Shown: positions 1-8,924 of the stretch, in pieces
How the letters are laid out: each line of letters begins with the position of its first letter
Position numbering within the stretch: position 1 is the stretch's first letter
NCBI RefSeq assembly: GCF_016583575.1
Contig: NZ_NRRG01000015.1
Location: 1-64,000, forward strand
Source of the DNA: Thiocystis violacea
GTDB lineage: Bacteria; Pseudomonadota; Gammaproteobacteria; Chromatiales; Chromatiaceae
Reading direction: 5' to 3'
Length of the DNA stretch: 64,000 bases
Position numbers and translations under genes: made by a program
Notes under the pieces: model-generated
Told to the model about the DNA's origin: nothing
Databases searched by the model: none
What the model saw: only the letters and a program-made list of their open reading frames with translations

Positions 1-110
1 AGGTCGCCAAGGTGGCCCTCGTGGCGTGCATGCGCAAGCTCCTCACCATCGTCAACGCCATGCTGCGCGATCAGGCGCACTGGGATCCTGCTCATGGGAA
101 AACCGCTTGA
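1..110 (+). mobile_element. 3' end of an IS110-family transposase gene (truncated by window edge)
   Basis: Reading from base 3, the frame encodes about 35 residues ending at the TGA at 108-110. The segment VACMRKLLTIVNAMLRD is the typical C-terminal tail of IS110/IS116/IS902 transposases, which are RNase H-like DEDD enzymes. Only the tail is visible, so it cannot be told whether the element is intact further left. It stops 25 bases before the first CRISPR repeat, so the insertion sequence borders the leader-distal end of the array. Confidence 0.8.
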
Positions 111-135
111 CCTGAAACACAGTTGCTCGCCCGTA

Positions 136-738
136 CTTTCTACTCCCTATGGGATGCGTAAATAAGCATGCCGACGCGCTTACGCGACTTAACGAGAATC
201 TTTCTACTCCCTATGGGATGCGTAAATACGTGCTCAACAACGCCTCTAGCTCGTCCTATTTGCTTTCTACTCCCTATGGGATGCGTAAATCTCGGTGAAA
301 ACCCTAGCCAAGACTGGACGCGACGCCTTTCTACTCCCTATGGGATGCGTAAATGCCTTCACGGGTTGCCCAACGATGAGCGGCACGGCTCTTTCTACTC
401 CCTATGGGATGCGTAAATGTTCATTTGATCTGTTCAACCAAAGACCTGAAAGACCTTTCTACTCCCTATGGGATGCGTAAATTGGGCCGCCCTCATGCTC
501 CAATACTTCAAGGAGCATCTTTCTACTCCCTATGGGATGCGTAAATCCACAGATCTTCCCGAATGGACTCGGCTTGCTTAGTCTTTCTACTCCCTATGGG
601 ATGCGTAAATCCGAGTTCTTGGGTAGTGAGAGCGAGATCGTTCATACTTTCTACTCCCTATGGGATGCGTAAATACTGCCGTTCCCGGCGTACCGGGCCG
701 CGAGCCAGAACTTTCTACTCCCTATGGGATGCGTAAAT
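136..738 (-). CRISPR. CRISPR array, 10 identical 28-bp repeats and 9 spacers
   Basis: Repeats lie at 136-163, 200-227, 263-290, 327-354, 391-418, 455-482, 519-546, 583-610, 647-674 and 711-738. On the + strand each begins CTTTCTACTCCC and ends GGGATGCGTAAAT, and all ten appear identical. Spacers are 36 nt, except the second (228-262), which is 35 nt. The repeat holds a short stem, TCCC-TAT-GGGA. Read on the minus strand it ends in AGTAGAAAG, which resembles the 3' handle (ATTGAAA-type) of repeats processed by Cas6. Together with the leftward cas operon this suggests minus-strand transcription with the leader at 739-856. The orientation is inferred, because no repeat is degenerate. Confidence 0.97.
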
Positions 739-856
739 CTCCTGATTTCACTAAATTTTGTCTCGAAATAAGACCTCCGTTCAAGGAAAAAATGGGCTTA
801 CAAGGGTTGATCCGCACTTCGACCTCCTGGCCGTTCGGACGAACCGGGGGTCGTAG
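739..856 (-). promoter_or_regulatory. Probable CRISPR leader
   Basis: This 118-bp gap separates the last repeat from the cas2 stop codon. The half touching the array (about 739-795) is clearly richer in A and T than the surrounding cas genes, with runs such as AAATTTTG and GGAAAAAA, as leaders usually are. If the array is read leftward this is where its promoter and the spacer-integration site should lie. No -10/-35 pair is certain. Confidence 0.55.
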
Positions 857-1135
857 TCAGAGGACCATCCCACGGATATGACTCTCGTAGGACTCTTCGA
901 TGTCGTCGTGGTGGATCTCCATCTCGATATTTCGCCGGTTGGCCGTTCGCAGGATCATTAACCGATCGTCGGTCGTCCGTGCCGACTTCAGATCCTTGAG
1001 CAGCTTCAGGTAGTCGCTTTGTCTGAGATCCCCGCAAAAGACGCTGAACTGGAGTCGCATCAGATACCGCGACAGAATCTTATGAAAGATCCGTGTTCGT
1101 TCGGCTGGAACGTCATAGGAAATGAGCGTGAACAA
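857..1135 (-). CDS. cas2: CRISPR-associated endonuclease Cas2
   Basis: The 92-residue product has the Cas2 ferredoxin-like start (LISYDVP, with the conserved Asp at the end of the first strand), then the basic stretch RTRIFHKIL and FSVFCGD. Cas2 dimerises and bridges two Cas1 dimers during spacer integration. It is the last gene of the leftward cas operon, 12 bases downstream of cas1 and next to the array leader. Its length is normal for the family. Gene order and sequence leave little doubt. Confidence 0.93.
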   Translation of the reverse strand: MFTLISYDVPAERTRIFHKILSRYLMRLQFSVFCGDLRQSDYLKLLKDLKSARTTDDRLMILRTANRRNIEMEIHHDDIEESYESHIRGMVL

Positions 1136-1147
1136 ACGTCACTACCT

Positions 1148-2122
1148 CTAGACTTTGAGCGTAAAGGGCACGTACTCCCGCACGCCAAGCAGCCCTGCTT
1201 GCAAGGCGAAGACCTCTTCGAGAATCCGCTGACGATAGGTTCGCTCGCCACTAAGGTCTCCATCGATCCGCTTGGAGAATGCCGTTAGGACATGCTTGCG
1301 GCCTTGCTCGCTGAGCAGACAGGCTCCAGGCGTTTCATCGAAATGAACATCCTTGAGTTCGGATCGATTGACCAGGGTGAAGAGGACGCGGTCTGCCAGG
1401 ATCGGCTTGAACAGTTCAGCCAGATCAAGTGACAGCGAATGGCGCGATTGCTGTGGAGAATGGATGAAACTCAAGGTCGGATCGAGCTGGCTCTTGCGAA
1501 TCTCGTTGAGACACAGGGCATAAACGAGACCATTGAGGAAGGACAGCAGACAGTTGATCCGATCGCCGGGAGGGCGTCGGGTGCGGCGTCGCAGAGCCAG
1601 AGCGGGGTTGATGTGCTCCCAGGCCGCGTAATAGGAGAGCCGCGCTTGCCCTTCCCAACCCATGAGTGCCTGGATGTCCTCGGTGCGCTTGACCTGATCG
1701 ACGAAGCCATCGATCTCTCCAATCGTCGGTTTGATCTCCTCGCAACCTCGGTAGGCGTGATAACGCAGATTGGCGGCGAGGGATCGCAGGGCGGCCGCGA
1801 TGATCGATTTGCCGACCGCAAGGCGCCGTTCGGGGTCGAGGATAGCAGCGGCCTGCTTGAGGTGAACCGCCCCCGAACTCGGCTCTCCCGCCGGTTCGAC
1901 GGTGCAGGTCACATGCCCGTAGTAGTCGAGCACCGTGACCCGAACATCGTGCTTCTTGAGCAGGCCCAGCAAGGCACCATTGAAGCGCACATCATGGGCG
2001 GCAATGATGTGCTTCAGCGATTCCACCGGAAAGCGTGTCTTCCGGCCATCCTCAAGGACGACGAGGATGGTGTTCTCATGCCGTTTCAAGGTCACGGGCG
2101 AGGCGAGATAGAGTGCGTCCAT
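1148..2122 (-). CDS. cas1: CRISPR-associated integrase Cas1
   Basis: The 324-residue protein opens with the N-terminal beta domain (GALLGLLKKHDVRVTVLD). It carries the catalytic helical domain with the usual metal ligands: E157 in GWEGQA, and by position H221 (FIHS) and D233 (SLDLAELFKP). Cas1 with Cas2 inserts new spacers into the array. It lies 3 bases after cas4, so cas4, cas1 and cas2 form an adaptation module translated together. The length is normal and no frameshift is seen. Confidence 0.95.
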   Translation of the reverse strand: MDALYLASPVTLKRHENTILVVLEDGRKTRFPVESLKHIIAAHDVRFNGALLGLLKKHDVRVTVLDYYGHVTCTVEPAGEPSSGAVHLKQAAAILDPERRLAVGKSIIAAALRSLAANLRYHAYRGCEEIKPTIGEIDGFVDQVKRTEDIQALMGWEGQARLSYYAAWEHINPALALRRRTRRPPGDRINCLLSFLNGLVYALCLNEIRKSQLDPTLSFIHSPQQSRHSLSLDLAELFKPILADRVLFTLVNRSELKDVHFDETPGACLLSEQGRKHVLTAFSKRIDGDLSGERTYRQRILEEVFALQAGLLGVREYVPFTLKV

Positions 2123-2125
2123 CGG

Positions 2126-2692
2126 CTATGTCCGGTCCTCGTCATCGGTGGAACGTCCCCAGCAGAGCAGACGATAGGAGCAATCGTCGCATACCCCGGT
2201 GCGTTGGGGTTTGGGCGACTCTTCCGCGTCCAGCACCGCGATCAGTTGGCGGGCAAGGCCCATGAGCCACTGCTGAGCCGCCGTGTCGAGCGTGAGCCGC
2301 TCCACTCGGCGGGCACCCGGAAAGCGCAGGGCGCCGCGCCACGACCGGCCCGTGTTGACACTGAGCACGGCCATGTAAAAAAGCAGTTGCGCCTTGGAGG
2401 CGTCCGGAAAACTGCGGCTGGACTTGACCTCGCTGATCTCCGCCGCGTTGAAATCGACCAGATCCGGCGCGATGCCCAGATCGCCCCATTGGGCGATTTT
2501 TCCGCGATAGCGGCCCTCCTGATCGGCCAGCCCGCGCCGCATGTGCCGGTTCAGATGGGCGCAATCGACCCGCTGATGATGCAGCCAGGCGCGTAATGGG
2601 CACAAAACGATGTTCTGAAACAGGAGACCATGCAGTTCCCGACGCTCGGCCTCCTGAACCAGTTCGATCAAATCGGGCATCAGTTCAGCCAT
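2126..2692 (-). CDS. cas4: CRISPR-associated exonuclease Cas4 (RecB-like, Fe-S)
   Basis: The 188-residue protein has the RecB-like nuclease motif DLVDFNAAEISEVKSS, with the E-x-K pair typical of this fold. An early Cys (NIVLCPLRAW) and a C-terminal CDDCSYRLLCWG cluster together supply the four Cys ligands of a Cas4 iron-sulfur cluster. Cas4 trims prespacers and selects PAMs in I-A, I-B, I-C, I-D and some other systems. Its start overlaps the csc1 end by 13 bases. Confidence 0.93.
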   Translation of the reverse strand: MAELMPDLIELVQEAERRELHGLLFQNIVLCPLRAWLHHQRVDCAHLNRHMRRGLADQEGRYRGKIAQWGDLGIAPDLVDFNAAEISEVKSSRSFPDASKAQLLFYMAVLSVNTGRSWRGALRFPGARRVERLTLDTAAQQWLMGLARQLIAVLDAEESPKPQRTGVCDDCSYRLLCWGRSTDDEDRT

Positions 2693-3312
2693 TGGCGCAA
2701 CTCCTCCGCGGCCTTCTCGACCGACATGGGCGCGGTGGGACGGATGGTGTCGAGCCGGCGCTCCTGCTCGGTCAGCGACCGGTTGAACAGGAGTCCAGTC
2801 GCGGCATTGAGCCGTACCTCCTTCCCCCCGTCGTCGCGAGCCAGTCGCAACATTCCGGCCCGCCCCACGCCGACACGGACGATGAGACTCCCGCTATCCG
2901 TCCAGGCGAAGGGGTCCGGCCCCACCAGCAGACCCCGATAGGTCGCGCCCGCCGCGATGGAGTGGGTAAAGAAGATGTTCTTGTAGTGCCCCTTGTTCAT
3001 GTTGGACTGCACACTGACCGATCGCCCGCCCTCGCGCTCCATGTCGACCGACCGTCTCAGCGGCGGCAGCAGGGCATTGCCCTGCCCCATGAGGAGCGAG
3101 GCGCGCCAAGGGATGTCCATCAGATCCGCTCGATAGTCGGGTCGCGCCTTGAGGGTGGCTGGCGCGCCGAGCAGGGTGGCCCGGAGCGCGAACAACAAGG
3201 CCGTGTCGGTGATCACGTCCGGATCGCTGGCCGAGCCATCCATGGCATAGCGTCCGTGGTAGTAGCAGGGCGTTAGCATTTCGGCATGCAGCGGGATCGC
3301 CTGGCACTCCAT
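2680..3312 (-). CDS. csc1: Type I-D Cascade subunit Cas5d (Csc1)
   Basis: The 210-residue protein begins with a beta-rich segment (AIPLHAEMLTPCYYHGRY) and a SASDPDVITDTALLFALRA helix, as in the Csc1/Cas5 family of type I-D systems. It should bind the 5' handle of the crRNA in the I-D Cascade. Identification rests partly on position, between csc2 and cas4 in a canonical I-D order. It starts 3 bases after the csc2 stop and overlaps cas4 by 13 bases. Confidence 0.82.
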   Translation of the reverse strand: MECQAIPLHAEMLTPCYYHGRYAMDGSASDPDVITDTALLFALRATLLGAPATLKARPDYRADLMDIPWRASLLMGQGNALLPPLRRSVDMEREGGRSVSVQSNMNKGHYKNIFFTHSIAAGATYRGLLVGPDPFAWTDSGSLIVRVGVGRAGMLRLARDDGGKEVRLNAATGLLFNRSLTEQERRLDTIRPTAPMSVEKAAEELRQWLN

Positions 3313-3315
3313 CCT

Positions 3316-4407
3316 TCAGCCCTCGTCCGCCGGGGCCGGGGTCTTGGCCTTGGCCTTACCTTTGCCCTTGGGCGTTTTCTCTCCGCCGAAAAACCAGCCT
3401 TGGTAGAGATCGGCCAGTTGGATCGAAGCCGTCCGATAGCGGTCGAGGAGATCCGCATCATCCTGCTCGAACGCCTGCATCAGTTCGAGGATGTAGCCGT
3501 CAAGATCGGTCGGCGCACAGCCATGGGGATAGGCATTGGCAAAGGCCGCGGCCAACCGGTCGCGTACTGTTTCGACCTTGGGAGCGGCGGTGTCATCGTC
3601 TACCTGCTCCAGCATGCGCAGCGGCGCATTGATCTCCCGCTCCAGGCGCCCCCAATAGATTCCGCAGGCATGGGTGCGCAGGTTGGTGCCGGTGATCGCC
3701 GTCTGGCCCCCATAGGCGCCCGCACTCCCGATGGCGAGCAGCAGGTGATCCAGAGCCGCCCGTGTCAATCGGTTGCCGGGGATTACCAAGCTTTGGACGA
3801 ATAGCGTCCCCGGTTTGACATAACGGGTGGTGAAGATATTGCTGGACGCACCGCTATTTTCGGCGTCGAAACTGCCGCCATCCTCGGCAATGCCGCCATG
3901 GCGGAATTGCTCGTAAATCGATTTAGCGCGCGGCTGAATCGACATGGCATCGCTATAAAGGACGGCGGCATGGACGCTGTAGATAGCTTTGTCCCCCTTG
4001 GCATCCTTGGCCGAGTCACCGAAAACGAAGGTATTCAGATCATAAGCATCGCGAACATTGTCCGCGCTCAACATGGTCTTATTCGCCGGATAGCGCCCTC
4101 CCAGCGATTGACCTTCCGCATTGGTCAGCGCACGCAGGATGCGAGACCCAACACGCCGCTCGACCCCCTTGGTCTTAGAGGCAATCATGAGGATCCGGTT
4201 CTTTCCGGCAAGCACCAGATCGGTGACGTCGTCGGCGTCGTTGTTGCGGACCAGCAGGGGGGCGATCGCTTCTCGAATCAGCGGAATCACGACGACCTGA
4301 GCCTCGGCCAGGCGTGGAATGGTGTGCTTCGCATCCTTCTTAAACGTGATTTCCTGTGCCACTGATTGGGTCATGACAGCATGCAGTTGGTCTAATGGAT
4401 TAGTCAT
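3316..4407 (-). CDS. csc2: Type I-D Cascade backbone subunit Cas7d (Csc2)
   Basis: The 363-residue RAMP protein contains RDAYDLNTFVFGDS, a hallmark segment of Csc2. It also has SSNIFTTRYVKPGTLFVQSLVIPGN-type strands and a Gly-rich GSAGAYGGQTAITGTN turn. Csc2 polymerises along the crRNA spacer and forms the Cascade backbone. The C-terminus is a low-complexity Lys/Pro/Ala tail (KGKGKAKAKTPAP), possibly a nucleic-acid-binding or disordered extension. The start overlaps the cas10d end by 8 bases, suggesting coupled translation. Confidence 0.92.
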   Translation of the reverse strand: MTNPLDQLHAVMTQSVAQEITFKKDAKHTIPRLAEAQVVVIPLIREAIAPLLVRNNDADDVTDLVLAGKNRILMIASKTKGVERRVGSRILRALTNAEGQSLGGRYPANKTMLSADNVRDAYDLNTFVFGDSAKDAKGDKAIYSVHAAVLYSDAMSIQPRAKSIYEQFRHGGIAEDGGSFDAENSGASSNIFTTRYVKPGTLFVQSLVIPGNRLTRAALDHLLLAIGSAGAYGGQTAITGTNLRTHACGIYWGRLEREINAPLRMLEQVDDDTAAPKVETVRDRLAAAFANAYPHGCAPTDLDGYILELMQAFEQDDADLLDRYRTASIQLADLYQGWFFGGEKTPKGKGKAKAKTPAPADEG

Positions 4408-7210
4408 TGTCAGCGGCCTCCGTTAGCGGGGTGGTCTTCGGATTGGAATCGTCTTTACGCGCCGCCTGCTTCGCCTCGGCGGCCTCCAGGAAATAGCTGA
4501 TGTAGGCGGCGCGCAGATAGCGCCGGGTCTTTCCGGACAGATCGCCGTCTTCCTGGGCATGTCGCCTGAAGACTTCCCAGGCACACCGCGCGAAGGTCTG
4601 GCAGCGGGCGTCAAGGTCGCGCGGGTGACCGTAATCCTGCAATTCCCCGCGACGATAGAGATAGTCGTAGAGCCGCCGTTGAATGGCTGCCATGCCGTCG
4701 GCCTCTTCCCGGTCTCCGGCCAGTGATTCCATGAATACATCCAGCGCGGTATCGAAACTCAATCCGAGGAGGTTTCCGGAGGCGCGGATTCCTCCCCATG
4801 GCATCCGTTGAATGTTGGCGGCATAGGAGCCGAGTTGGCCCAATAATGTATCTTCAGTCATCGGGAACTCCTGCTTCGCGCGGCGAAGCCGTTCATCTGT
4901 GAAAAACCGATCTTCAGGATTCAGAAGCCGCATCCAGGCTAGCGGCCACCAACCAGCCCAGGCCAGATCATTGATGACGGTGAGCTTGTTGTTGTCCTTG
5001 CGGCGGATCAAATCATTCAGTATGTCGAGACGCTGCACGAGTGCATCGAGACAACCGGGGGCGATGGTGCAGGCGGGCTGATCGGGCAGGGTGAGATCCT
5101 GGATCAATGCCGCGACCACCGGCGGAACCAACTCGCTGTAATAAATGCCGCGCGTGACATGCTGACGACCACGAAAAAGTTGCACGGCATTGCCGTTCCA
5201 CATGGCCGTTTCAGCCGTTCGCAAGTGAAGATCGATCGCTTCGGCCAGACCATCCTTGACGCGCTCCACATAGAGCACCGCCGTATCGCTGTAATTCACA
5301 TGCCAGGGAGTGAGATTCAGGCGCTGTTCGAGCCTTTTCGTACCGAACCGATCTTTGCCGAGCAGTTGTAATCCATGCGTTCTCGCGGCGGCTGTCGGCA
5401 GGATGCGGCTCTGAATCGAAAAACCGACATTGACCAGATTCTCGTCTTTCAGAACCAGCGGCCTGCCGGCACTTTGCATCAGATTGCCCAAAAGCCCGAG
5501 ACCCTTGACGCAGGCGGGACAGATGTAAGTGGTTCCTGCCTTTTCGGAGAAGATGTCCTTCACATGGCCGATACGATTGGAGAAGGCCGTTCCCTTGATG
5601 CCTGGAACCGTTGATTCGGTCGCCTTGTAGATGTCCTGGGTTGGTTGGCTACAGGCCAGGCAAGTGCCACCTTTGGGATGGGATGCATAAGGCGTGCTGA
5701 CGACTTGGTCGTCCGTTTCCAAGCCCACCTGCCGTAATAGATCCGCCACGATCCAGGTGCTTCCTGGATCGGGCCGATGTGCATACCGATCCCCAAATGC
5801 GCCATGCATGACATTGGCGAGCAGCGCCTCGAAGTCGCCGGGATCGTCGAGATCCGCCGCGACCTGGAGTGCGGCTTGGGAAATGCGGGTATGCGGATTG
5901 CGCTCGGTCCAATCGGCCTCCAGCGCTTCCAGGGATTTCAGGTTGCGCTGTTCCAGTGCCTGCATCAGAAGCTCGAAACGCACCGGCAATTCCTTGTTTG
6001 GGCTGCGAACACCCGCTTTCAGGACCATGGCGATTCCCAACGCCCGCGTGACGGGACAACTCCAGTCATCGGCCTGAAAGGTGCGAAAATTGAGCACCTG
6101 AAGCAGGCTTTCACCTGTCGGCGTTTCATTGATCGCAAGCACGCCATGCTGAGCGATCCATTGAACGAGCCAAGGCAGAGCGGCGCTGATATCGGTACGC
6201 GCGATGCGTAGCAATAATCCATGTCGATCTCCGTTATGAAGAGCTTCAAGCAAGTCTTCCGGATCGGCGACATCCTGTAAGTTAGTGTATCCATCATTCG
6301 GATTGACTCTAAAAGTGGCATAGGGCTCATCCAACCGCTCCAAGAGCGCATACCCCACATCCCGTAGATCGAGGTCAGCAGGGATCGACACCGCAAGCTC
6401 ATCGCCGTTCAAGGTCAGTACCCAAGGCGGAAAACCACACTGATCGGCAATCTTGTCCAGCAGCGCATCACGCAACCAATAAAGCACGGCGGGGTTATGT
6501 CGGAAACGGCGCATCTCCCAACGCCCGAGATCGAGCCGCAGGTTGTTCTTCAACCCAATCCGCAAGGCATCAAGAAATGCCTGGTCGGGATCCGCCGTCT
6601 GCTCCGCCTCGGCGCGGGCCGCCTTGCTCAAGGCGTTGTCCGCCAGATGGACGGCATCGGCGATCAGGCCATCCGCGCCGCTGATCCGTCCGTGAAGGAC
6701 CGCCGCTGACAGGCCGCGCCGCTCGATGCGATCGACTAGGGCCTGCAAGGTCTTCAGGCTCATCCCCGTCCAGGTCTCGATGTTCAGCTCACGATAGACC
6801 GCTGCCACATCCGTCTCGTCGGGGGAACGCGACTTGCCACCGACATATTTGTCCCCGTCGTGTGCCATCGCCAGGGCCAGCAAACGCTTGAGCAAGGCCA
6901 CCATGGCGGCCTCGTCATCGGGGCCGATGCCGTGATCGCGCAGATCCCCGCGACACCATTGGATGACCAGAATCAGCGCGGCAATGAAGCCGACATCCAG
7001 GCAATGCTGGGCCAGGCAGACGGAGCGGTACTCAGGGTAGTCAGGGCCACCCTTGCCATAGCGGGTGAGCCAGGGCGTTGGTTGCTCGCCCACCGCGCGC
7101 TGCTGCTCATCCAGTGCATCGCGTAAGGCATCGAACGCCTGAGTAAAGACACCATTCGCCCGAAAACAGGCGAGAGGGGACCGCTGGAACTCGTCACGGA
7201 AGGCCGTCAT
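4400..7210 (-). CDS. cas10d: Type I-D large subunit Cas10d (Csc3) with HD nuclease domain
   Basis: The 936-residue protein has an N-terminal HD nuclease domain: H69 (AQHCLD), H117-D118 (AMAHDGDKY) and a later VHLADN near residue 188. A Zn-ribbon follows, with CLAC near residue 515 and CPAC near 566. The rest is the Cas10-like palm and helical region, with no GGDD cyclase motif visible, as expected for Cas10d. In type I-D the HD nuclease sits on this subunit instead of on Cas3, which fits the helicase-only Cas3' found at 8921. Its ATG overlaps the cas6 stop (ATGA). Confidence 0.93.
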   Translation of the reverse strand: MTAFRDEFQRSPLACFRANGVFTQAFDALRDALDEQQRAVGEQPTPWLTRYGKGGPDYPEYRSVCLAQHCLDVGFIAALILVIQWCRGDLRDHGIGPDDEAAMVALLKRLLALAMAHDGDKYVGGKSRSPDETDVAAVYRELNIETWTGMSLKTLQALVDRIERRGLSAAVLHGRISGADGLIADAVHLADNALSKAARAEAEQTADPDQAFLDALRIGLKNNLRLDLGRWEMRRFRHNPAVLYWLRDALLDKIADQCGFPPWVLTLNGDELAVSIPADLDLRDVGYALLERLDEPYATFRVNPNDGYTNLQDVADPEDLLEALHNGDRHGLLLRIARTDISAALPWLVQWIAQHGVLAINETPTGESLLQVLNFRTFQADDWSCPVTRALGIAMVLKAGVRSPNKELPVRFELLMQALEQRNLKSLEALEADWTERNPHTRISQAALQVAADLDDPGDFEALLANVMHGAFGDRYAHRPDPGSTWIVADLLRQVGLETDDQVVSTPYASHPKGGTCLACSQPTQDIYKATESTVPGIKGTAFSNRIGHVKDIFSEKAGTTYICPACVKGLGLLGNLMQSAGRPLVLKDENLVNVGFSIQSRILPTAAARTHGLQLLGKDRFGTKRLEQRLNLTPWHVNYSDTAVLYVERVKDGLAEAIDLHLRTAETAMWNGNAVQLFRGRQHVTRGIYYSELVPPVVAALIQDLTLPDQPACTIAPGCLDALVQRLDILNDLIRRKDNNKLTVINDLAWAGWWPLAWMRLLNPEDRFFTDERLRRAKQEFPMTEDTLLGQLGSYAANIQRMPWGGIRASGNLLGLSFDTALDVFMESLAGDREEADGMAAIQRRLYDYLYRRGELQDYGHPRDLDARCQTFARCAWEVFRRHAQEDGDLSGKTRRYLRAAYISYFLEAAEAKQAARKDDSNPKTTPLTEAADND

Positions 7211-7935
7211 GAGGCCATCTCCAGCATGCCAAACCCCAGTCCGGTCGTCCGTCCAAGTCCGGCGTACCAGGCGTGTTGCAGATCCTCGAAGGGACCGGCC
7301 AGCGTGAAAGGAAGCGCGATTCCACGCTTGACGATGGCGCGTCCCCGGTCATCGCTCTTGATCGCAAACCCCGCGCTGATGCTGCTCCTGCCGCGCAGAT
7401 AGAGACGGTCGGGCAGCAATTGCAGCCGGAAAGGCCGGCCGAAACGGCGCTCCATGGTGCGGTTGATCAGGGCGTTGAGGTCCGGCGCAAGCGCGATGAC
7501 ATCTTCCTGAGACCCGTCGGCGAGACGGCGGGTAAGCCGTATCGGTGAGACGCAATAGAGGTTGATGGCCTCCAGTCCGTCCGGGATCTGACTGTAGTTA
7601 TGTACCTGCGCGCCGCGCAGATCGAGTTCCCAGCCAGGCGTGGCGTCATCCAGCACCAGATCAGGGGCTTCGATCCGGGCCATGGCATCGGCAATCGCGG
7701 GGTCGCTGGAGCCCAGGTGAATGGCGTCGATGGCATAGAGGCGCGGACCCTGCGTCCGGATGCGTCGGGCCACCACGCCAAAGCCCCAGCGCGCGGGATC
7801 CGTGCCATCGTGGGGGTTGACGCCCTGTCGCCGCAGGGCCGCGCCCAAAAGATCAGCGACCTGGCCGCGGTCCCGGATCAGGTGTCGCCCGGAATGCCTC
7901 GCGGATTTAGGGATGAGGATGAGGCGTCTGATCAT
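7207..7935 (-). CDS. cas6: CRISPR RNA endoribonuclease Cas6
   Basis: The 242-residue RAMP protein ends with the Gly-rich loop GLGRTTGLGFGMLE, diagnostic of Cas6. Cas6 cuts pre-crRNA within the repeat and leaves an 8-nt 5' handle; the repeat hairpin in the adjacent array is its expected substrate. Candidate catalytic His residues are in the N-terminal SARHSGRH segment, but which one acts cannot be told by eye. It is the first gene of the leftward cas operon, behind the AT-rich divergent region at 7936-8045. Confidence 0.9.
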   Translation of the reverse strand: MIRRLILIPKSARHSGRHLIRDRGQVADLLGAALRRQGVNPHDGTDPARWGFGVVARRIRTQGPRLYAIDAIHLGSSDPAIADAMARIEAPDLVLDDATPGWELDLRGAQVHNYSQIPDGLEAINLYCVSPIRLTRRLADGSQEDVIALAPDLNALINRTMERRFGRPFRLQLLPDRLYLRGRSSISAGFAIKSDDRGRAIVKRGIALPFTLAGPFEDLQHAWYAGLGRTTGLGFGMLEMAS

Positions 7936-8045
7936 AAAACACCATTTGCGATAAAAATTATGTCGTAAATATCAATTGGCGAAAAATTGCAAAAGCCAGG
8001 CGAATCATCCACACTTACCCAGTTGGCGTCAAATACGATTTACAC
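7936..8045. promoter_or_regulatory. Divergent cas promoter region with inverted repeat
   Basis: This 110-bp AT-rich gap lies between the divergent cas6 and WYL-regulator genes and should hold promoters for both. An imperfect inverted repeat, ATTTGCGA at 7944-7951 and TCGTAAAT at 7963-7970, has 7 of 8 pairs and an 11-nt spacer. A short palindrome, AAAT-ACG-ATTT, lies at 8030-8040 near the WYL start. Either could be an operator for the adjacent regulator; this is inferred from position only. Confidence 0.5.
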
Positions 8046-8924
8046 ATGCTGCTAGAAACCCCTTGTTCTCATGCCTTCTCGGAGAAGCGTTTGCGTCGCT
8101 TGCAGCGATTGGAGCGCGCGCTTTTCAGCGCCCTATCCCCGGCGGCCGATCAACGTTTTCGTGTTCAGGATTACGCCCGAGTGCTGGCCCAGGCGGGAGA
8201 ATTCGCGGACGCGGAAGAGGCGATTTCCGACCGCGCCACCCGCCGACTGCTGGAGCGTGATCTAAGCGACTATGCCGACTGGTGCGACGCCTTCGTGCCG
8301 ACGGCCTCGGGCGAGGGAGCGGGATATCGGATCGATCTGGACGCCGATCGGGACGCGATTCGCTTTTTCCTCGGCGAGGCCTGGCTGGATGCCCCGTTGC
8401 GACCAAGGCTGTCCTCGGCGATCGCGCGCGCCTTTCTGCTGGCGAAGACGGATGGCGTGGAGTTGTCCTTTGGGTATCGATCGATCCGCAAGGCCGGAGA
8501 ATCCTGGGAATTTCGGGCACTCAAAGGCTGCCCGGTCACGCTGGTGCCCGGGAGCGACTCCGCCTACGTCCGTCTGTGGAATGGCCAGGACAGGTTTCAG
8601 GTGAATCTCGCGCGGGTCAGTCTTCCCGTCGAGCGGACCGGCACCCGGTTGCCACCAATGCCGGCGACGATGCGCACGTCCGTTTACCTGATCGAGTTCG
8701 AGGATATCGAGGATGCCCGCGCGCTCTCACAGACCTTTCAGGGATTGAGCGGCGGCGGAAAGCGGCTCCTGTTGCAGGTCGATGCCGAGGCGGCCGTCAT
8801 GACCCTGGACCGTTTGGCCGCTTATCTCTGGCGGACCCGTGACCGTCCAGGTGAACAAACCCATCTGAACCTGCCTGGCGTTTCCATCACGCGATTGGCG
8901 GAACACGAGGAACCATCGTCATGA
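8046..8924 (+). CDS. WYL-domain transcriptional regulator of the type I-D cas locus
   Basis: The 292-residue protein has an N-terminal helical, winged-helix-like part (RLRRLQRLERALFSAL; ATRRLLERDLSDY). A WYL-type domain spans about residues 140-205, with VELSFGYRSI, WEFRALKGCPVTLVP and DRFQVNLARVSLP in the usual spacing. A WYL protein (Sll7009) is a known repressor of the type I-D locus of Synechocystis, so a similar role is plausible. The gene is divergent from cas6 and overlaps cas3' by 4 bases (ATGA), so regulator and helicase are co-expressed. The ligand is unknown. Confidence 0.75.
   Translation: MLLETPCSHAFSEKRLRRLQRLERALFSALSPAADQRFRVQDYARVLAQAGEFADAEEAISDRATRRLLERDLSDYADWCDAFVPTASGEGAGYRIDLDADRDAIRFFLGEAWLDAPLRPRLSSAIARAFLLAKTDGVELSFGYRSIRKAGESWEFRALKGCPVTLVPGSDSAYVRLWNGQDRFQVNLARVSLPVERTGTRLPPMPATMRTSVYLIEFEDIEDARALSQTFQGLSGGGKRLLLQVDAEAAVMTLDRLAAYLWRTRDRPGEQTHLNLPGVSITRLAEHEEPSS

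Noticed and set aside
168-480. Short + strand open frames across the CRISPR array
   Set aside because: They translate the repeats (LLPMGCVN, STPYGMRK) again and again; an artefact of the array.
1439-2596. 385-codon + strand open frame
   Set aside because: Antisense shadow of cas1 and cas4 caused by high GC; no domain logic.
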